From Archivesica marissinica (Eukaryota; Mollusca; Bivalvia; Venerida; Vesicomyidae), in the NCBI GenBank assembly GCA_014843695.1, contig CM026403.1:46728287-46792286 (forward strand): a stretch of 64,000 nt of DNA, given 5' to 3'. Position numbers and translations under genes: made by a program. Under the pieces are notes generated by a model. That model did not search any database, was not told where the DNA came from, and was given only the letters and a program-made list of their open reading frames with translations. Below, one piece after another: positions 23,000 to 37,236 of the stretch; within the stretch, counting starts at the first letter, position 1, and every line of letters starts with the position of its first letter.

Positions 23000-25900
23000 C
23001 ATCAAACAACGGATTCATCTAACATCGGATTCACCTAGTAACGGATTCATCTAACAACGGATTCATCTAGTAACGGATTCCTCTAGTAACGGATTCATCT
23101 AATAACGGATTCCGGATTGATCTGGTAACGGATTCATCTAGTAACGGATTCTTCTTGCAACGGATTCATCTAGTAACGGATTCCGGATTCATCTAGTAAC
23201 GGTTTCATCTAGTAACGGATTCATCTAGAAACGGATTCATCTAGTAACGGAATCATCTAGAAACGGATTCATCTAGCAACGGATTCATTTTGTAACGGAT
23301 TCATCTAGAAACGGATTCATCTAGCAACGGATTCATCTTGTAACGAATTCATCTAGTAACGGATTCCGGATTCATCTAGTAACGGATTCATCTAGTAACG
23401 GATTCATCTAGTAACGGATTCATCTAGAAACGGATTCATATAGTAATGGATCCATCTAGTAACGGATTCATCTAGAAACGGATTCATCTAGTAACGGATT
23501 CCTCTAGTAACGGATTCATCTAATAACGGATTCCGGATTGATCTGGTAACGGATTCATCTAGTAACGGATTCTTCTTGTAACGGATTCATCTAGTAACGG
23601 ATTCCGGATTCATCTAGTAACGGTTTCATCTAGTAACGGATTCATCTAGTAACGGATTCATCTAGTAACGGACTCATTTAGAAACGGATTCATCTAGCAA
23701 CGGATTCATTTTGTAACGGATTCATCTAGAAACGGATTCATCTAGCAACGGATTCATCTTGTAACGAATTCATCTAGTAACTGATTCCGGATTCATCTAG
23801 TAACGGATTCATCTAGTAATGAATTCATCTAGTAACGGATTCATCTAGAAACGGATTCATATAGTAATGGATCCATCTAGTAACGGATTCATCTAGAAAC
23901 GGATTCATATAGTAACGGATCCATCTAGTAACGGATTCATCTAGAAACGGATTCATCTAGCAACGGATTCCGGATTCATCTGGTAACGGATTCTTCTTGT
24001 AACGGATTCAACTAGTAACGGATTCATCTAGTAACGGAATCATCTAGTAACGGATTCATCTAGCAACGGATTCATCTAACAACGGATTCATCTAGTAACG
24101 GATTCATCTAGTAACGGATTCATCTTGTAACGGATTCATCTAGTAACGGATTCATCTAGTAACGGATTCCGGATTCATCTTGTAACGGATTCATCTAGTA
24201 ACGGATTCCGGATTCATCTAGTAACGGATTCATCTAGTAATGGATTCATCTTGTAACGGATGCATCTAGTAACGGATCCATCTAGTAACGGATTCATCTA
24301 GAAAAGGATTCATCTAGCAACGGATTCCGGATTCATCCGGTAACGGATTCATCTAGTAACGGATTCTTCTTGTAACGGATTCAACTAGTAAAGGATTCAT
24401 CTAGTAACGGAAGCATCTTGTAACGGATTCATCTAGTAATGGATTCATCTAGTAACGAATTCATCTAGCAACGGATTCATCTAACAACGGATTCATCTAG
24501 TAACGGATTCATCTAGTAACGGATTCATATAGTAACATACATATCTAGAAACGTATTCATCTAGCAACGGATTCATCTAACAACGGATTCATCTAGTAAC
24601 GGATTCATCTACCAACGGATTCATCTAGTAACGGATTAATTTAGTAACGCATTCATCTAACAACGGATTCATCTAGTAACGGATTCATCTAACAACGGAT
24701 TCATCTAGTAACGGATTCATCTAGTAACGTATTCATCTAGCAACGGATTCATCTAAGAACGGATTCATCTAGTAGCGGATTTATCTAACAACGGATTCAT
24801 CTAGTAACGGATTCATCTACTAATGGATTCATCTAACAACGGATTCATCTAGTAACGTATTCATCTATTAACGGATTCATCTAGTAACGGATTCATCTAG
24901 TAACGGATTCATCTTGTAACGGATTCATATAGTAACGGATTCATCTAGTAACGGATTCCGGATTCATCTATTAACGGATTCATCTAGCAACGGATTCATC
25001 TAGAAACGGATTCATATAGTAACGGACCCATCTAGTAACGGATTCATTTAGAAACGGATTCATCTAGCAACGGATTCCGGATTCATCTGGTAACGGATTC
25101 ATGTAGTAAGGGATTCTTCTTGTAACGGATTCAACTAGTAACGGATTCATCTAGTAACGGATTCATCTAGTAACGGATTCATCTAGTAACGGATTCATCT
25201 AGCAACGGATTCATCTAACAAAGGATTCATCTAGTAACGGAATGATCTAGTAACGGATTAATCTAGTAACGTACACATCTAGAAAAGTATTCATCTAGCA
25301 ACGGATTCATCTAACAACGGATTCATCTAGTAACGGATTCATCTAGTAACGGATTCATCTAGTAACGTACACATCTAAAAACGTATTCATCTAGTAACGG
25401 ATTCATCTAACAACGGATTCATCTAGTAACGGACTCATCTAGTAACCGATTCATCTTTCATAGGATTCATCTAGTAACGGATTCATCTAGTAACGGATTC
25501 ATCTACCAACGGATACATCTAGTAACGGATTAATTTAGTAACGCATTCATCTAACAACGGATTCATCTAGTAACGGATTCATCTAACAACGGATTCATCT
25601 AGTAACGGATTCATCTAGTAATGGATTCATCTAACAACGGATTCATCTAGTAATGGATTCATCTAGTAACAGATTCATCTAGTAACGTATTCATCCAACA
25701 ACGGATTCATCTAGTAACGGATTCATCCAACAACGGATTCATCTAGTAACGGATTCATCTAGTAACGGATTCATCTAGTAACCTATTCATCTAACAACGG
25801 ATTCATCTAACAACGGATTCATCTAGTAACGGATTCATCTAGTAACGTATTCTTCTAGTAACGGATTCATCTATTAACGGATTCATCTAACAATGGAGAC

Positions 25901-28900
25901 ATCTAGGAACGGATTCATCTAACAACGGATTCATCTAGTAACGGATTCATCTAGTAACGTATTCATCGAGAAACGTATTCATCTAGTAATTGATTCATCG
26001 AACAACGGATTCATCTAACAATGGACTCATCTAGTAACGGATTCATCTAACATCGGATTCATCTTGTAACGGATTCATCTAACAACGGATTCACCTAACA
26101 ACGTATTCATCTAGTAACGGATTCATCTAGTAACGTATTCATCAAACAACGGATTCATCTAACATCGGATTCACCTAGTAACGGATTCATCTAACAACGG
26201 ATTCATCTAGTAACGGATTCCTCTAGTAACGGATTCATCTAATAACGGATTCCGGATTGATCTGGTAACGGATTCATCTAGTAACGGATTCTTCTTGCAA
26301 CGGATTCATCTAGTAACGGATTCCGGATTCATCTAGTAACGGTTTCATCTAGTAACGGATTCATCTAGAAACGGATTCATCTAGTAACGGAATCATCTAG
26401 AAACGGATTCATCTAGCAACGGATTCATTTTGTAACGGATTCATCTAGAAACGGATTCATCTAGCAACGGATTCATCTTGTAACGAATTCATCTAGTAAC
26501 GGATTCCGGATTCATCTAGTAACGGATTCATCTAGTAACGGATTCATCTAGTAACGGATTCATCAAGAAACGGATTCATATAGTAATGGATCCATCTAGT
26601 AACGGATTCATCTAGAAACGGATTCATCTAGTAACGGATTCCTCTAGTAACGGATTCATCTAATAACGGATTCCGGATTGATCTGGTAACGGATTCATCT
26701 AGTAACGGATTCTTCTTGTAACGGATTCATCTAGTAACGGATTCCGGATTCATCTAGTAACGGTTTCATCTAGTAACGGATTCATCTAGTAACGGATTCA
26801 TCTAGTAACGGACTCAGTTAGAAACGGATTCATCTAGCAACGGATTCATTTTGTAACGGATTCATCTAGAAACGGATTCATCTAGCAACGGATTCATCTT
26901 GTAACGAATTCATCTAGTAACGGATTCCGGATTCATCTAGTAACGGATTCATCTAGTAACGAATTCATCTAGTAACGGATTCATCTAGAAACGGATTCAT
27001 ATAGTAATGGATCCATCTAGTAACGGATTCATCTAGAAACGGATTCATATAGTAACGGATCCATCTAGTAACGGATTCATCTAGAAACGGATTCATCTAG
27101 CAACGGATTCCGGATTCATCTGGTAACGGATTCTTCTTGTAACGGATTCAACTAGTAACGGATTCATCTAGTAACGGAATCATCTTGTAACGGATTCAAC
27201 TAGTAACGGATTCATCTAGTAACGGATTCATCTAGCAACGGATTCATCTAACAACGGATTCATCTAGTAACGGATTCATCTAGTAACGGATTCATCTTGT
27301 AACGGATTCATCTAGTAACGGATTCATCTAGTAACGGATTCCGGATTCATCTAGTAACGGATTCATCTAGTAACGGATTCATCTTGTAACGGATGCATCT
27401 AGTAACGGATCCATCTAGTAACGGATTCATCTAGAAAAGGATTCATCTAGCAACGGATTCCGGATTCATCCGGTAACGGATTCATCTAGTAACGGATTCT
27501 TCTTGTAACGGATTCAACTAGTAAAGGATTCATCTAGTAACGGAAGCATCTTGTAACGGATTCATCTAGTAATGGATTCATCTAGTAACGAATTCATCTA
27601 GCAACGGATTCATCTAACAACGGATTCATCTAGTAACGGATTCATCTAGTAACGGATTCATATAGTAACATACATATCTAGAAACGTATTCATCTAGCAA
27701 CGGATTCATCTAACAACGGATTCATCTAGTAACGGATTCATCTACCAACGGATTCATCTAGTAACGGATTAATTTAGTAACGCATTCATCTAACAACGGA
27801 TTCATCTAGTAACGGATTCATCTAACAACGGATTCATCTAGTAACGGATTCATCTAGTAACGGATTCATCTAACAACGGATTCATCTAGTAATGGATTCA
27901 TCTAGTAACGGATTCATCTAGTAACGGATTCATCTAGTAACGTATTCATCTAACAACGGATTCATCTAACAACGGATTCATCTAGTAACGGATTCATCTA
28001 GTAATGTATTCGTCTAGTAACGGATTCATATATTAACGGATTAATCTAACAACGGAGACATCTAGTAAGGCATTCATCTAGTAACGTATTCATCCAACAA
28101 CGGATTCATCTAGTAACGGATTCATCTAGTAACGGATTCATCTAGTAACCTATTCATCTAACAACGGATTCATCTAACAACGGATTCATCTAGTAACGGA
28201 TTCATCTAGTAACGTATTCTTCTAGTAACGGATTCATCTATTAACGGATTCATCTAACAATGGAGACATCTAGGAACGGATTCATCTAACAACGGATTCA
28301 TCTAGTAACGGATTCATCTAGTAACGTATTCATCGAGAAACGTATTCATCTAGTAATTGATTCATCTAACAACGGATTCATCTAACAACGGACTCATCTA
28401 GTAACGGATTCATCTAACATCGGATTCATCTTGTAACGGATTCATCTAACAACGGATTCACCTAACAACGGATTCATCTAGTAACGGATTCATCTAGTAA
28501 CGTATTCATCAAACAACGGATTCATCTAACAACGGATTCACCTAGTAACGGATTCATCTAACAACGGATTCATCTAGTAACGGATTCCTCTAGTAACGGA
28601 TTCATCTAATAACGGATTCCGGATTGATCTGGTAACGGATTCATCTAGTAACGGATTCTTCTTGCAACGGATTCATCTAGTAACGGATTCCGGATTCATC
28701 TAGTAACGGTTTCATCTAGTAACGGATTCATCTAGAAACGGATTCATCTAGTAACGGAATCATCTAGAAACGGATTCATCTAGCAACGGATTCATTTTGT
28801 AACGGATTCATCTAGAAACGGATTCATCTAGCAACGGATTCATCTTGTAACGAATTCATCTAGTAACGGATTCCGGATTCATCTAGTAACGGATTCATCT

Positions 28901-31900
28901 AGTAACGGATTCATCTAGTAACGGATTCATCAAGAAACGGATTCATATAGTAATGGATCCATCTAGTAACGGATTCATCTAGAAACGGATTCATCTAGTA
29001 ACGGATTCCTCTAGTAACGGATTCATCTAATAACGGATTCCGGATTGATCTGGTAACGGATTCATCTAGTAACGGATTCTTCTTGTAACGGATTCATCTA
29101 GTAACGGATTCCGGATTCATCTAGTAACGGTTTCATCTAGTAACGGATTCATCTAGTAACGGATTCATCTAGTAACGGACTCAGTTAGAAACGGATTCAT
29201 CTAGCAACGGATTCATTTTGTAACGGATTCATCTAGAAACGGATTCATCTAGCAACGGATTCATCTTGTAACGAATTCATCTAGTAACGGATTCCGGATT
29301 CATCTAGTAACGGATTCATCTAGTAACGAATTCATCTAGTAACGTATTCATCAAACAACGGATTCATCTAACATCGGATTCACCTAGTAACGGATTCATC
29401 TAACAACGGATTCATCTAGTAACGGATTCCTCTAGTAACGGATTCATCTAATAACGGATTCCGGATTGATCTGGTAACGGATTCATCTAGTAACGGATTC
29501 TTCTTGCAACGGATTCATCTAGTAACGGATTCCGGATTCATCTAGTAACGGTTTCATCTAGTAACGGATTCATCTAGAAACGGATTCATCTAGTAACGGA
29601 ATCATCTAGAAACGGATTCATCTAGCAACGGATTCATTTTGTAACGGATTCATCTAGAAACGGATTCATCTAGCAACGGATTCATCTTGTAACGAATTCA
29701 TCTAGTAACGGATTCCGGATTCATCTAGTAACGGATTCATCTAGTAACGGATTCATCTAGTAACGGATTCATCTAGAAACGGATTCATATAGTAATGGAT
29801 CCATCTAGTAACGGATTCATCTAGAAACGGATTCATCTAGTAACGGATTCCTCTAGTAACGGATTCATCTAATAACGGATTCCGGATTGATCTGGTAACG
29901 GATTCATCTAGTAACGGAATCTTCTTGTAACGGATTCATCTAGTAACGGATTCCGGATTCATCTAGTAACGGTTTCATCTAGTAACGGATTCATCTAGTA
30001 ACGGATTCATCTAGTAACGGACTCATTTAGAAACGGATTCATCTAGCAACGGATTCATTTTGTAACGGATTCATCTAGAAACGGATTCATCTAGCAACGG
30101 ATTCATCTTGTAACGAATTCATCTAGTAACGGATTCCGGATTCATCTAGTAACGGATTCATCTAGTAACGAATTCATCTAGTAACGGATTCATCTAGAAA
30201 CGGATTCATATAGTAATGGATCCATCTAGTAACGGATTCATCTAGAAACGGATTCATATAGTAACGGATCCATCTAGTAACGGATTCATCTAGAAACGGA
30301 TTCATCTAGCAACGGATTCCGGATTCATCTGGTAACGGATTCTTCTTGTAACGGATTCAACTAGTAACGGATTCATCTAGTAACGGAATCATCTTGTAAC
30401 GGATTCAACTAGTAACGGATTCATCTAGTAACGGATTCATCTAGCAACGGATTCATCTAACAACGGATTCATCTAGTAACGGATTCATCTAGTAACGGAT
30501 TCATCTTGTAACGGATTCATCTAGTAACGGATTCATCTAGTAACGGATTCCGGATTCATCTAGTAACGGATTCATCTAGTAACGGATTCATCTTGTAACG
30601 GATGCATCTAGTAACGGATCCATCTAGTAACGGATTCATCTAGAAAAGGATTCATCTAGCAACGGATTCCGGATTCATCCGGTAACGGATTCATCTAGTA
30701 ACGGATTCTTCTTGTAACGGATTCAACTAGTAAAGGATTCATCTAGTAACGGAAGCATCTTGTAACGGATTCATCTAGTAATGGATTCATCTAGTAACGA
30801 ATTCATCTAGCAACGGATTCATCTAACAACGGATTCATCTAGTAACGGATTCATCTAGTAACGGAATCATATAGTAACATACATATCTAGAAACGTATTC
30901 ATCTAGCAACGGATTCATCTAACAACGGATTCATCTAGTAACGGATTCATCTACCAACGGATTCATCTAGTAACGGATTAATTTAGTAACGCATTCATCT
31001 AACAACGGATTCATCTAGTAACGGATTCATCTAACAACGGATTCATCTAGTAACGGATTCATCTAGTAACGGATTCATCTAACAACGGATTCATCTAGTA
31101 ATGGATTCATCTAGTAACAGATTCATCTAGTAACGTATTCATCCAACAACGGATTCATCTAGTAACGGAATCATCTAGTAACGGATTCATCTAGTAACGT
31201 ATTCATCTAACAACGGATTCATCTAACAACGGATTCATCTAGTAACGGATTCATCTAGTAATGTATTCGTCTAGTAACGGATTCATCTATTAACGGATTA
31301 ATCTAACAACGGAGACATCTAGTAAGGCATTCATCTAGTAACGTATTCATCCAACAACGGATTCATCTAGTAACGGATTCATCTAGTAACGGATTCATCT
31401 AGTAACCTATTCATCTAACAACGGATTCATCTAACAACGGATTCATCTAGTAACGGATTCATCTAGTAACGTATTCTTCTAGTAACGGATTCATCTATTA
31501 ACGGATTCATCTAACAATGGAGACATCTAGGAACGGATTCATCTAACAACGGATTCATCTAGTAACGGATTCATCTAGTAACGTATTCATCGAGAAACGT
31601 ATTCATCTAGTAATTGATTCATCTAACAACGGATTCATCTAACAACGGACTCATCTAGTAACGGATTCATCTAACATCGGATTCATCTTGTAACGGATTC
31701 ATCTAACAACGGATTCACCTAACAACGGATTCATCTAGTAACGGATGCATCTAGTAACGTATTCATCAAACAACGGATTCATCTAACAACGGATTCACCT
31801 AGTAACGGATTCATCTAACAACGGATTCATCTAGTAACGAATTCATCTAGCAACGGATTCATCTAACAACGGATTCATCTAGTAACGGATTCATCTAGTA

Positions 31901-32000
31901 ACGGATTCATATAGTAACGTACATATCTAGAAACGTATTCATCTAGCAACGGATTCATCTAACAACGGATTCATCTAGTAACGGATTCATCTAGTAATTG
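23000..32000. repeat. SAT3b higher-order repeats of 3.14-3.21 kb with 421-bp subunits
   Basis: The landmark TCCGGATTGATCTGG starts at 23111, 23532, 26251, 26672, 28618, 29039, 29460 and 29881. Neighbouring pairs are each 421 bp apart, and the groups repeat at 3140 bp (23111 to 26251) and 3209 bp (26251 to 29460). A second landmark, CAATGGAGACATCTAGG, starts at 22751, 25891, 28258 and 31515, giving the same 3140 spacing, then 2367, then 3257 (3209 plus three monomers). The outer limits are approximate. Confidence 0.82.
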
Positions 32001-35000
32001 ATTCATCTAACAACGGATTCATCTAACAACGGACTCATCTAGTAACGGATTCATCTAACATCGGATTCATCTTGTAACGGATTCATCTAACAACGGATTC
32101 ATCTAGTAACGGATGCATCTAGTAACGTATTCATCAAACAACGGATTCATCTAACAACGGAATCACCTAGTAACGGATTCATCTAACAACGGATTCATCT
32201 AGTAACGAATTCATCTAGCAACGGATTCATCTAACAACGGATTCATCTAGTAACGGATTCATCTAGTAACGGATTCATATAGTAACGTACATATCTAGAA
32301 ACGTATTCATCTAGCAACGGATTCATCTAACAACGGATTCATCTAGTAACGGATTCATCTACCAACGGATTCATCTAGTAACGGATTAATTTAGTAACGC
32401 ATTCATCTAACAACGGATTCATCTAGTAACGGATTCATCTAACAACGGATTCATCTAGTAACGGATTCATCTAGTAACGGATTCATCTAACAACGGATTC
32501 ATCTAGTAATGGATTCATCTAGTAACAGATTCATCTAGTAACGTATTCATCCAACACACAAACGGATTCATCTAGTAACGGATTCATCTAGTAACGTATT
32601 CATCTAACAACGGATTCATCTAACAACGGATTCATCTAGTAACGGATTCATCTAGTAATGTATTCGTCTAGTAACGGATTCATCTATTAACGGATTAATC
32701 TAACAACGGAGACATCTAGTAAGGCATTCATCTAGTAACGTATTCATCCAACAACGGATTCATCTAGTAACGGATTCATCTAGTAACGGATTCATCTAGT
32801 AACCTATTCATCTAACAACGGATTCATCTAACAACGGATTCATCTAGTAACGGATTCATCTAGTAACGTATTCTTCTAGTAACGGATTCATCTATTAACG
32901 GATTCATCTAACAATGGAGACATCTAGGAACGGATTCATCTAACAACGGATTCATCTAGTAACGGATTCATCTAGTAACGTATTCATCGAGAAACGTATT
33001 CATCTAGTAATTGATTCATCTAACAACGGATTCATCTAACAACGGACTCATCTAGTAACGGATTAATCTAACATCGGATTCATCTTGTAACGGATTCATC
33101 TAACAACGGATTCACCTAACAACGGATTCATCTAGTAACGGATTCATCTAGTAACGTTTCATCAAACAACGGATTCATCTAACAATGGATTCACCTAATA
33201 ACGGATTCATCTAACAACGGATTCATCTAGTAACGGATTCATCTAGTAATGTATTCGTCTAGTAACGGATTCATCTATTAACGGATTAATCTAACAACGG
33301 AGACATCTAGTAAGGCATTCATCTAGTAACCTATTCATCCAACAACGGATTCATCTAGTAACGGATTCATCTAGTAACGGATTCATCTAGTAACCTATTC
33401 ATCTAACAACGGATTCATCTAACAACGGATTCATCTAGTAACGGATTCATCTAGTAACGTATTCTTCTAGTAACGGATTCATCTATTAACGGATTCATCT
33501 AACAACGGAGACATCTAGTAACGGATTCATCTAACAACGGATTCATCTAGTAACGGATTCATCTAGTAACGTATTCATCGAGAAACGTATTCATCTAGTA
33601 ATTGATTCATCTAACAACGGATTCATCTAACAACGGACTCATCTAGTAACGGATTCATCTAACATCGGATTCATCTTGTAACGGATTCATCTAACAACGG
33701 ATTCACCTAACAACGGATTCATCTAGTAACGGATTCATCTAGTAACGTATTCATCAAACAACGGATTCATCTAACAATGGATTCACCTAGTAACGGATTC
33801 ATCTAACAACGGATTCATCTAGTAACGGATTCCTCTAGTAACGGATTCATCTAATAACGGATTCCGGATTGATCTGGTAACGGATTCATCTAGTAACGGA
33901 TTCTTCTTGTAACGGATTCATCTAGTAACGGATTCCGGATTCATCTAGTAACGGTTTCATCTAGTAACGGATTCATCTAATAACGGATTCATCTAGTAAC
34001 GGAATCATCTAGAAACGGATTCATCTAGCAACGGATTCATTGTAACGAATTCATCTAGAAACGGATTCATCTAGCAACGAATTCATCTAGTAACGGATTC
34101 CGGATTCATCTAGTAACGGATTCATCTAGTAACGAATTCATCTAGTAACGGATTCATCTAGAAACGGATTCCTATAGTAATGGATCCATCTAGTAACGGA
34201 TTCATCTAGAAACGGATTCATATAGTAACGGATCCATCTAGTAACGGATTCATCTAGCTACGGATTCATCTTGTAACGGATTCATCTAGTAACGGATTCA
34301 TCTAGTAACGGAGTCCGGATTCATCTAGTAACGGATTCATCTAACAACGGATTCATCTAGTAACGGATTCATCTAGTAACGGATTCATCTAACAACGGAT
34401 TAATCTAGTAACGGATTCATCTAGTAACGTATTCATCTAGCAACGGATTCATCAAAGAACGGATTCATCTAGTAGCGGATTTATCTAACAACGGATTCAT
34501 CTAGTAACGGATTCATCTACTAATGGATTCATCTAACAACGGATTCATCTAGTAACGTATTCATCTATTAACGGATTCATCTAGTAACGGATTCATCTAG
34601 TAACGGATTCATCTTGTAACGGATTCATATAGTAACGGATTCATCTAGTAACGGATTCCGGATTCATCTATTAACGGATTCATCTAGCAACGGATTCATC
34701 TAGAAACGGATTCATATAGTAACGGATCCATCTAGTAACGGATTCATCTAGAAACTGATTCATCTAGCAACGGATTCCGGATTCATCTGGTAACGGATTC
34801 ATGTAGTAAGGGATTCTTCTTGTAACGGATTCAACTAGTAACGGATTCATCTAGTAACGGAATCATCTTGTAACGGATTCATCTTGTAACGGATTCATCT
34901 AGTAACGGATTCATCTATAAACGGATTCATATAGTAACGGATCCATCAAGTAACGGATTCATCTAGAAACGGATTCATCTAGCAACGGATTCCGGATTCA

Positions 35001-36230
35001 TCTGGTAACGGATTCTTCTTGTAACGGATTCAACTAGTAACGGATTCATCTAGTAACGGAATCATCTTGTAACGGATTCAACTAGTAACGGATTCATCTA
35101 GTAACGGATTCATCTAGCAACGGATTCATCTAACAACGGATTCATCTAGTAACGGATTCATCTAGTAACGGATTCATCTTGTAACGGATTCATCTAGTAA
35201 CGGATTCATCTAGTAACGGATTCCGGATTCATCTAGTAACGGATTCATCTAGTAACGGATTCATCTTGTAACGGATGCATCTAGTAACGGATCCATCTAG
35301 TAACGAATTCATCTAGAAACGGATTCATCTAGCAACGGATTCCGGATTCATCCGGTAACGGATTCATCTAGTAACGGATTCGTCTTGTAACGGATTCAAC
35401 TAGTAAAGGATTCATCTAGTAACGGAAGCATCTTGTAACGGATTCATCTAGTAATGGATTCATCTAGTAACGAATTCATCTAGCAACGGATTCATCTAAC
35501 AACGGATTCATCTAGTAACGGATTCATCTAGTAACGGATTCATATAGTAACGTACATATCTAGAAACGTATTCATCTAGCAACGGATTCATCTAACAACG
35601 GATTCATCTAGTAACGGATTCATCTAGTAACGGATTCATCTAGTAACGTACACATCTAGAAACGTATTCATCTAGTAACGGATTCCTCTAACAACGGATT
35701 CATCTAGTAACAGACTCATCTAGTAACCGATTCATCTGTCATAGGATTCATCTAGTAACGGATTCATCTAGTAACGGATTAATTTAGTAACGGATTCATC
35801 TAGTAACGTATTCATCTAACAACGGATTCATCTAGTAACGGATTCATCTAGTAACGGATTCATCTAGAAACGGATTCATCTAGCAACGGATTCAGCTAGT
35901 AACGGATTCATCTAATAACTGATTACGGATTCATCTGGTAACGGATTCATCTAGCAACGGATTAATCTAGTAATGGATTCATCTTGTAACGGATTCAACT
36001 AGTAACGGATTCATCTAGTAACGGATTCATCTAGCAACGGATTCATCTAACAACGGATTCATCTAGTAACGGATTCATCTAGTAACGGATTCATCTTGTA
36101 ACGGATTCATCTAGTAACGGATTCATCTAGTAACGGATTCCGGATTCATCTAGTAACGGATTCATCTAGTAACGGATTCATCTTGTAACGGATTCATCTA
36201 GTAACGATTCATCTAGTAACGGATTCATCT

Positions 36231-37236
36231 AGAAACAGATTCATCTAGCAACGGATTCCGGATTCATCCGGTAACGGATTCATCTAGTAACGGATTATTC
36301 TTGTAACGGATTCAACTAGAAAAGGATTCATTTAGTAACGGAAGCATCTTGTAACGGATTCATCTAGTAATGGATTCATCTAGTAACGGATTCATCTAAC
36401 AACGGATTCATCTAGTAACGGATTCATCTAGTAACGGATTCATATAGTAACGTACATATCTAGAAACGTATTCATCTAGCAACGGATTCATCTAACAACG
36501 GATTCATCTAGTAACGGATTCATCTATCAACGGATTCATCTAGTAACGGATTCATCTAGTAACGGATTCATCTAGTAACATACTCATCTAGTAACCGATT
36601 CATCTGTCATAGGATTCATCTAGTAACGGATTCATCTAGTAACGGATTAATTTAGTAACGGATTCATCTAGTAACGTATTCATCTAACAACGGATTCATC
36701 TAGTAACGGATTCATCTAGTAACGGATTCATCTAGAAACAGATTCATCTAGCAACGGATTCCGGATTCATCCGGTAACGGATTCATCTAGTAACGGATTA
36801 TTCTTGTAACGGATTCAACTAGTAAAGGATTCATTTAGTAACGGAAGCATCTTGTAACGGATTCATCTAGTAATGGATTCATCTAGTAACGGATTCATCT
36901 AACAACGGATTCATCTAGTAACGGATTCATCTAGTAACGGATTCATATAGTAACGTACATATCTAGAAACGTATTCATCTAGCAACGGATTCATCTAACA
37001 ACGGATTCATCTAGTAACGGATTCATCTATCAACGGATTCATCTAGTAACGGATTCATCTAGTAACGGATTCATCTAGTAACATACTCATCTAGTAACCG
37101 ATTCATCTGTCATAGGATTCATCTAGTAACGGATTCATCTAGTAACGGATTAATTTAGTAACGGATTCATCTAGTAACGTATTCATCTAACAACGGATTC
37201 ATCTAGTAACGGATTCATCTAGTAACGGATTCATCT
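36231..37236. repeat. 503-bp tandem duplication in SAT3b
   Basis: The block beginning AGAAACAGATTCATC at 36231 repeats at 36734. A second internal mark, CATAGGATTC, lies at 36608 and 37111. Both are 503 bp apart. One visible difference is AACTAGAAAAGG in copy 1 and AACTAGTAAAGG in copy 2. The number 503 is not a multiple of 16 because the block contains shortened monomers. Confidence 0.85.
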
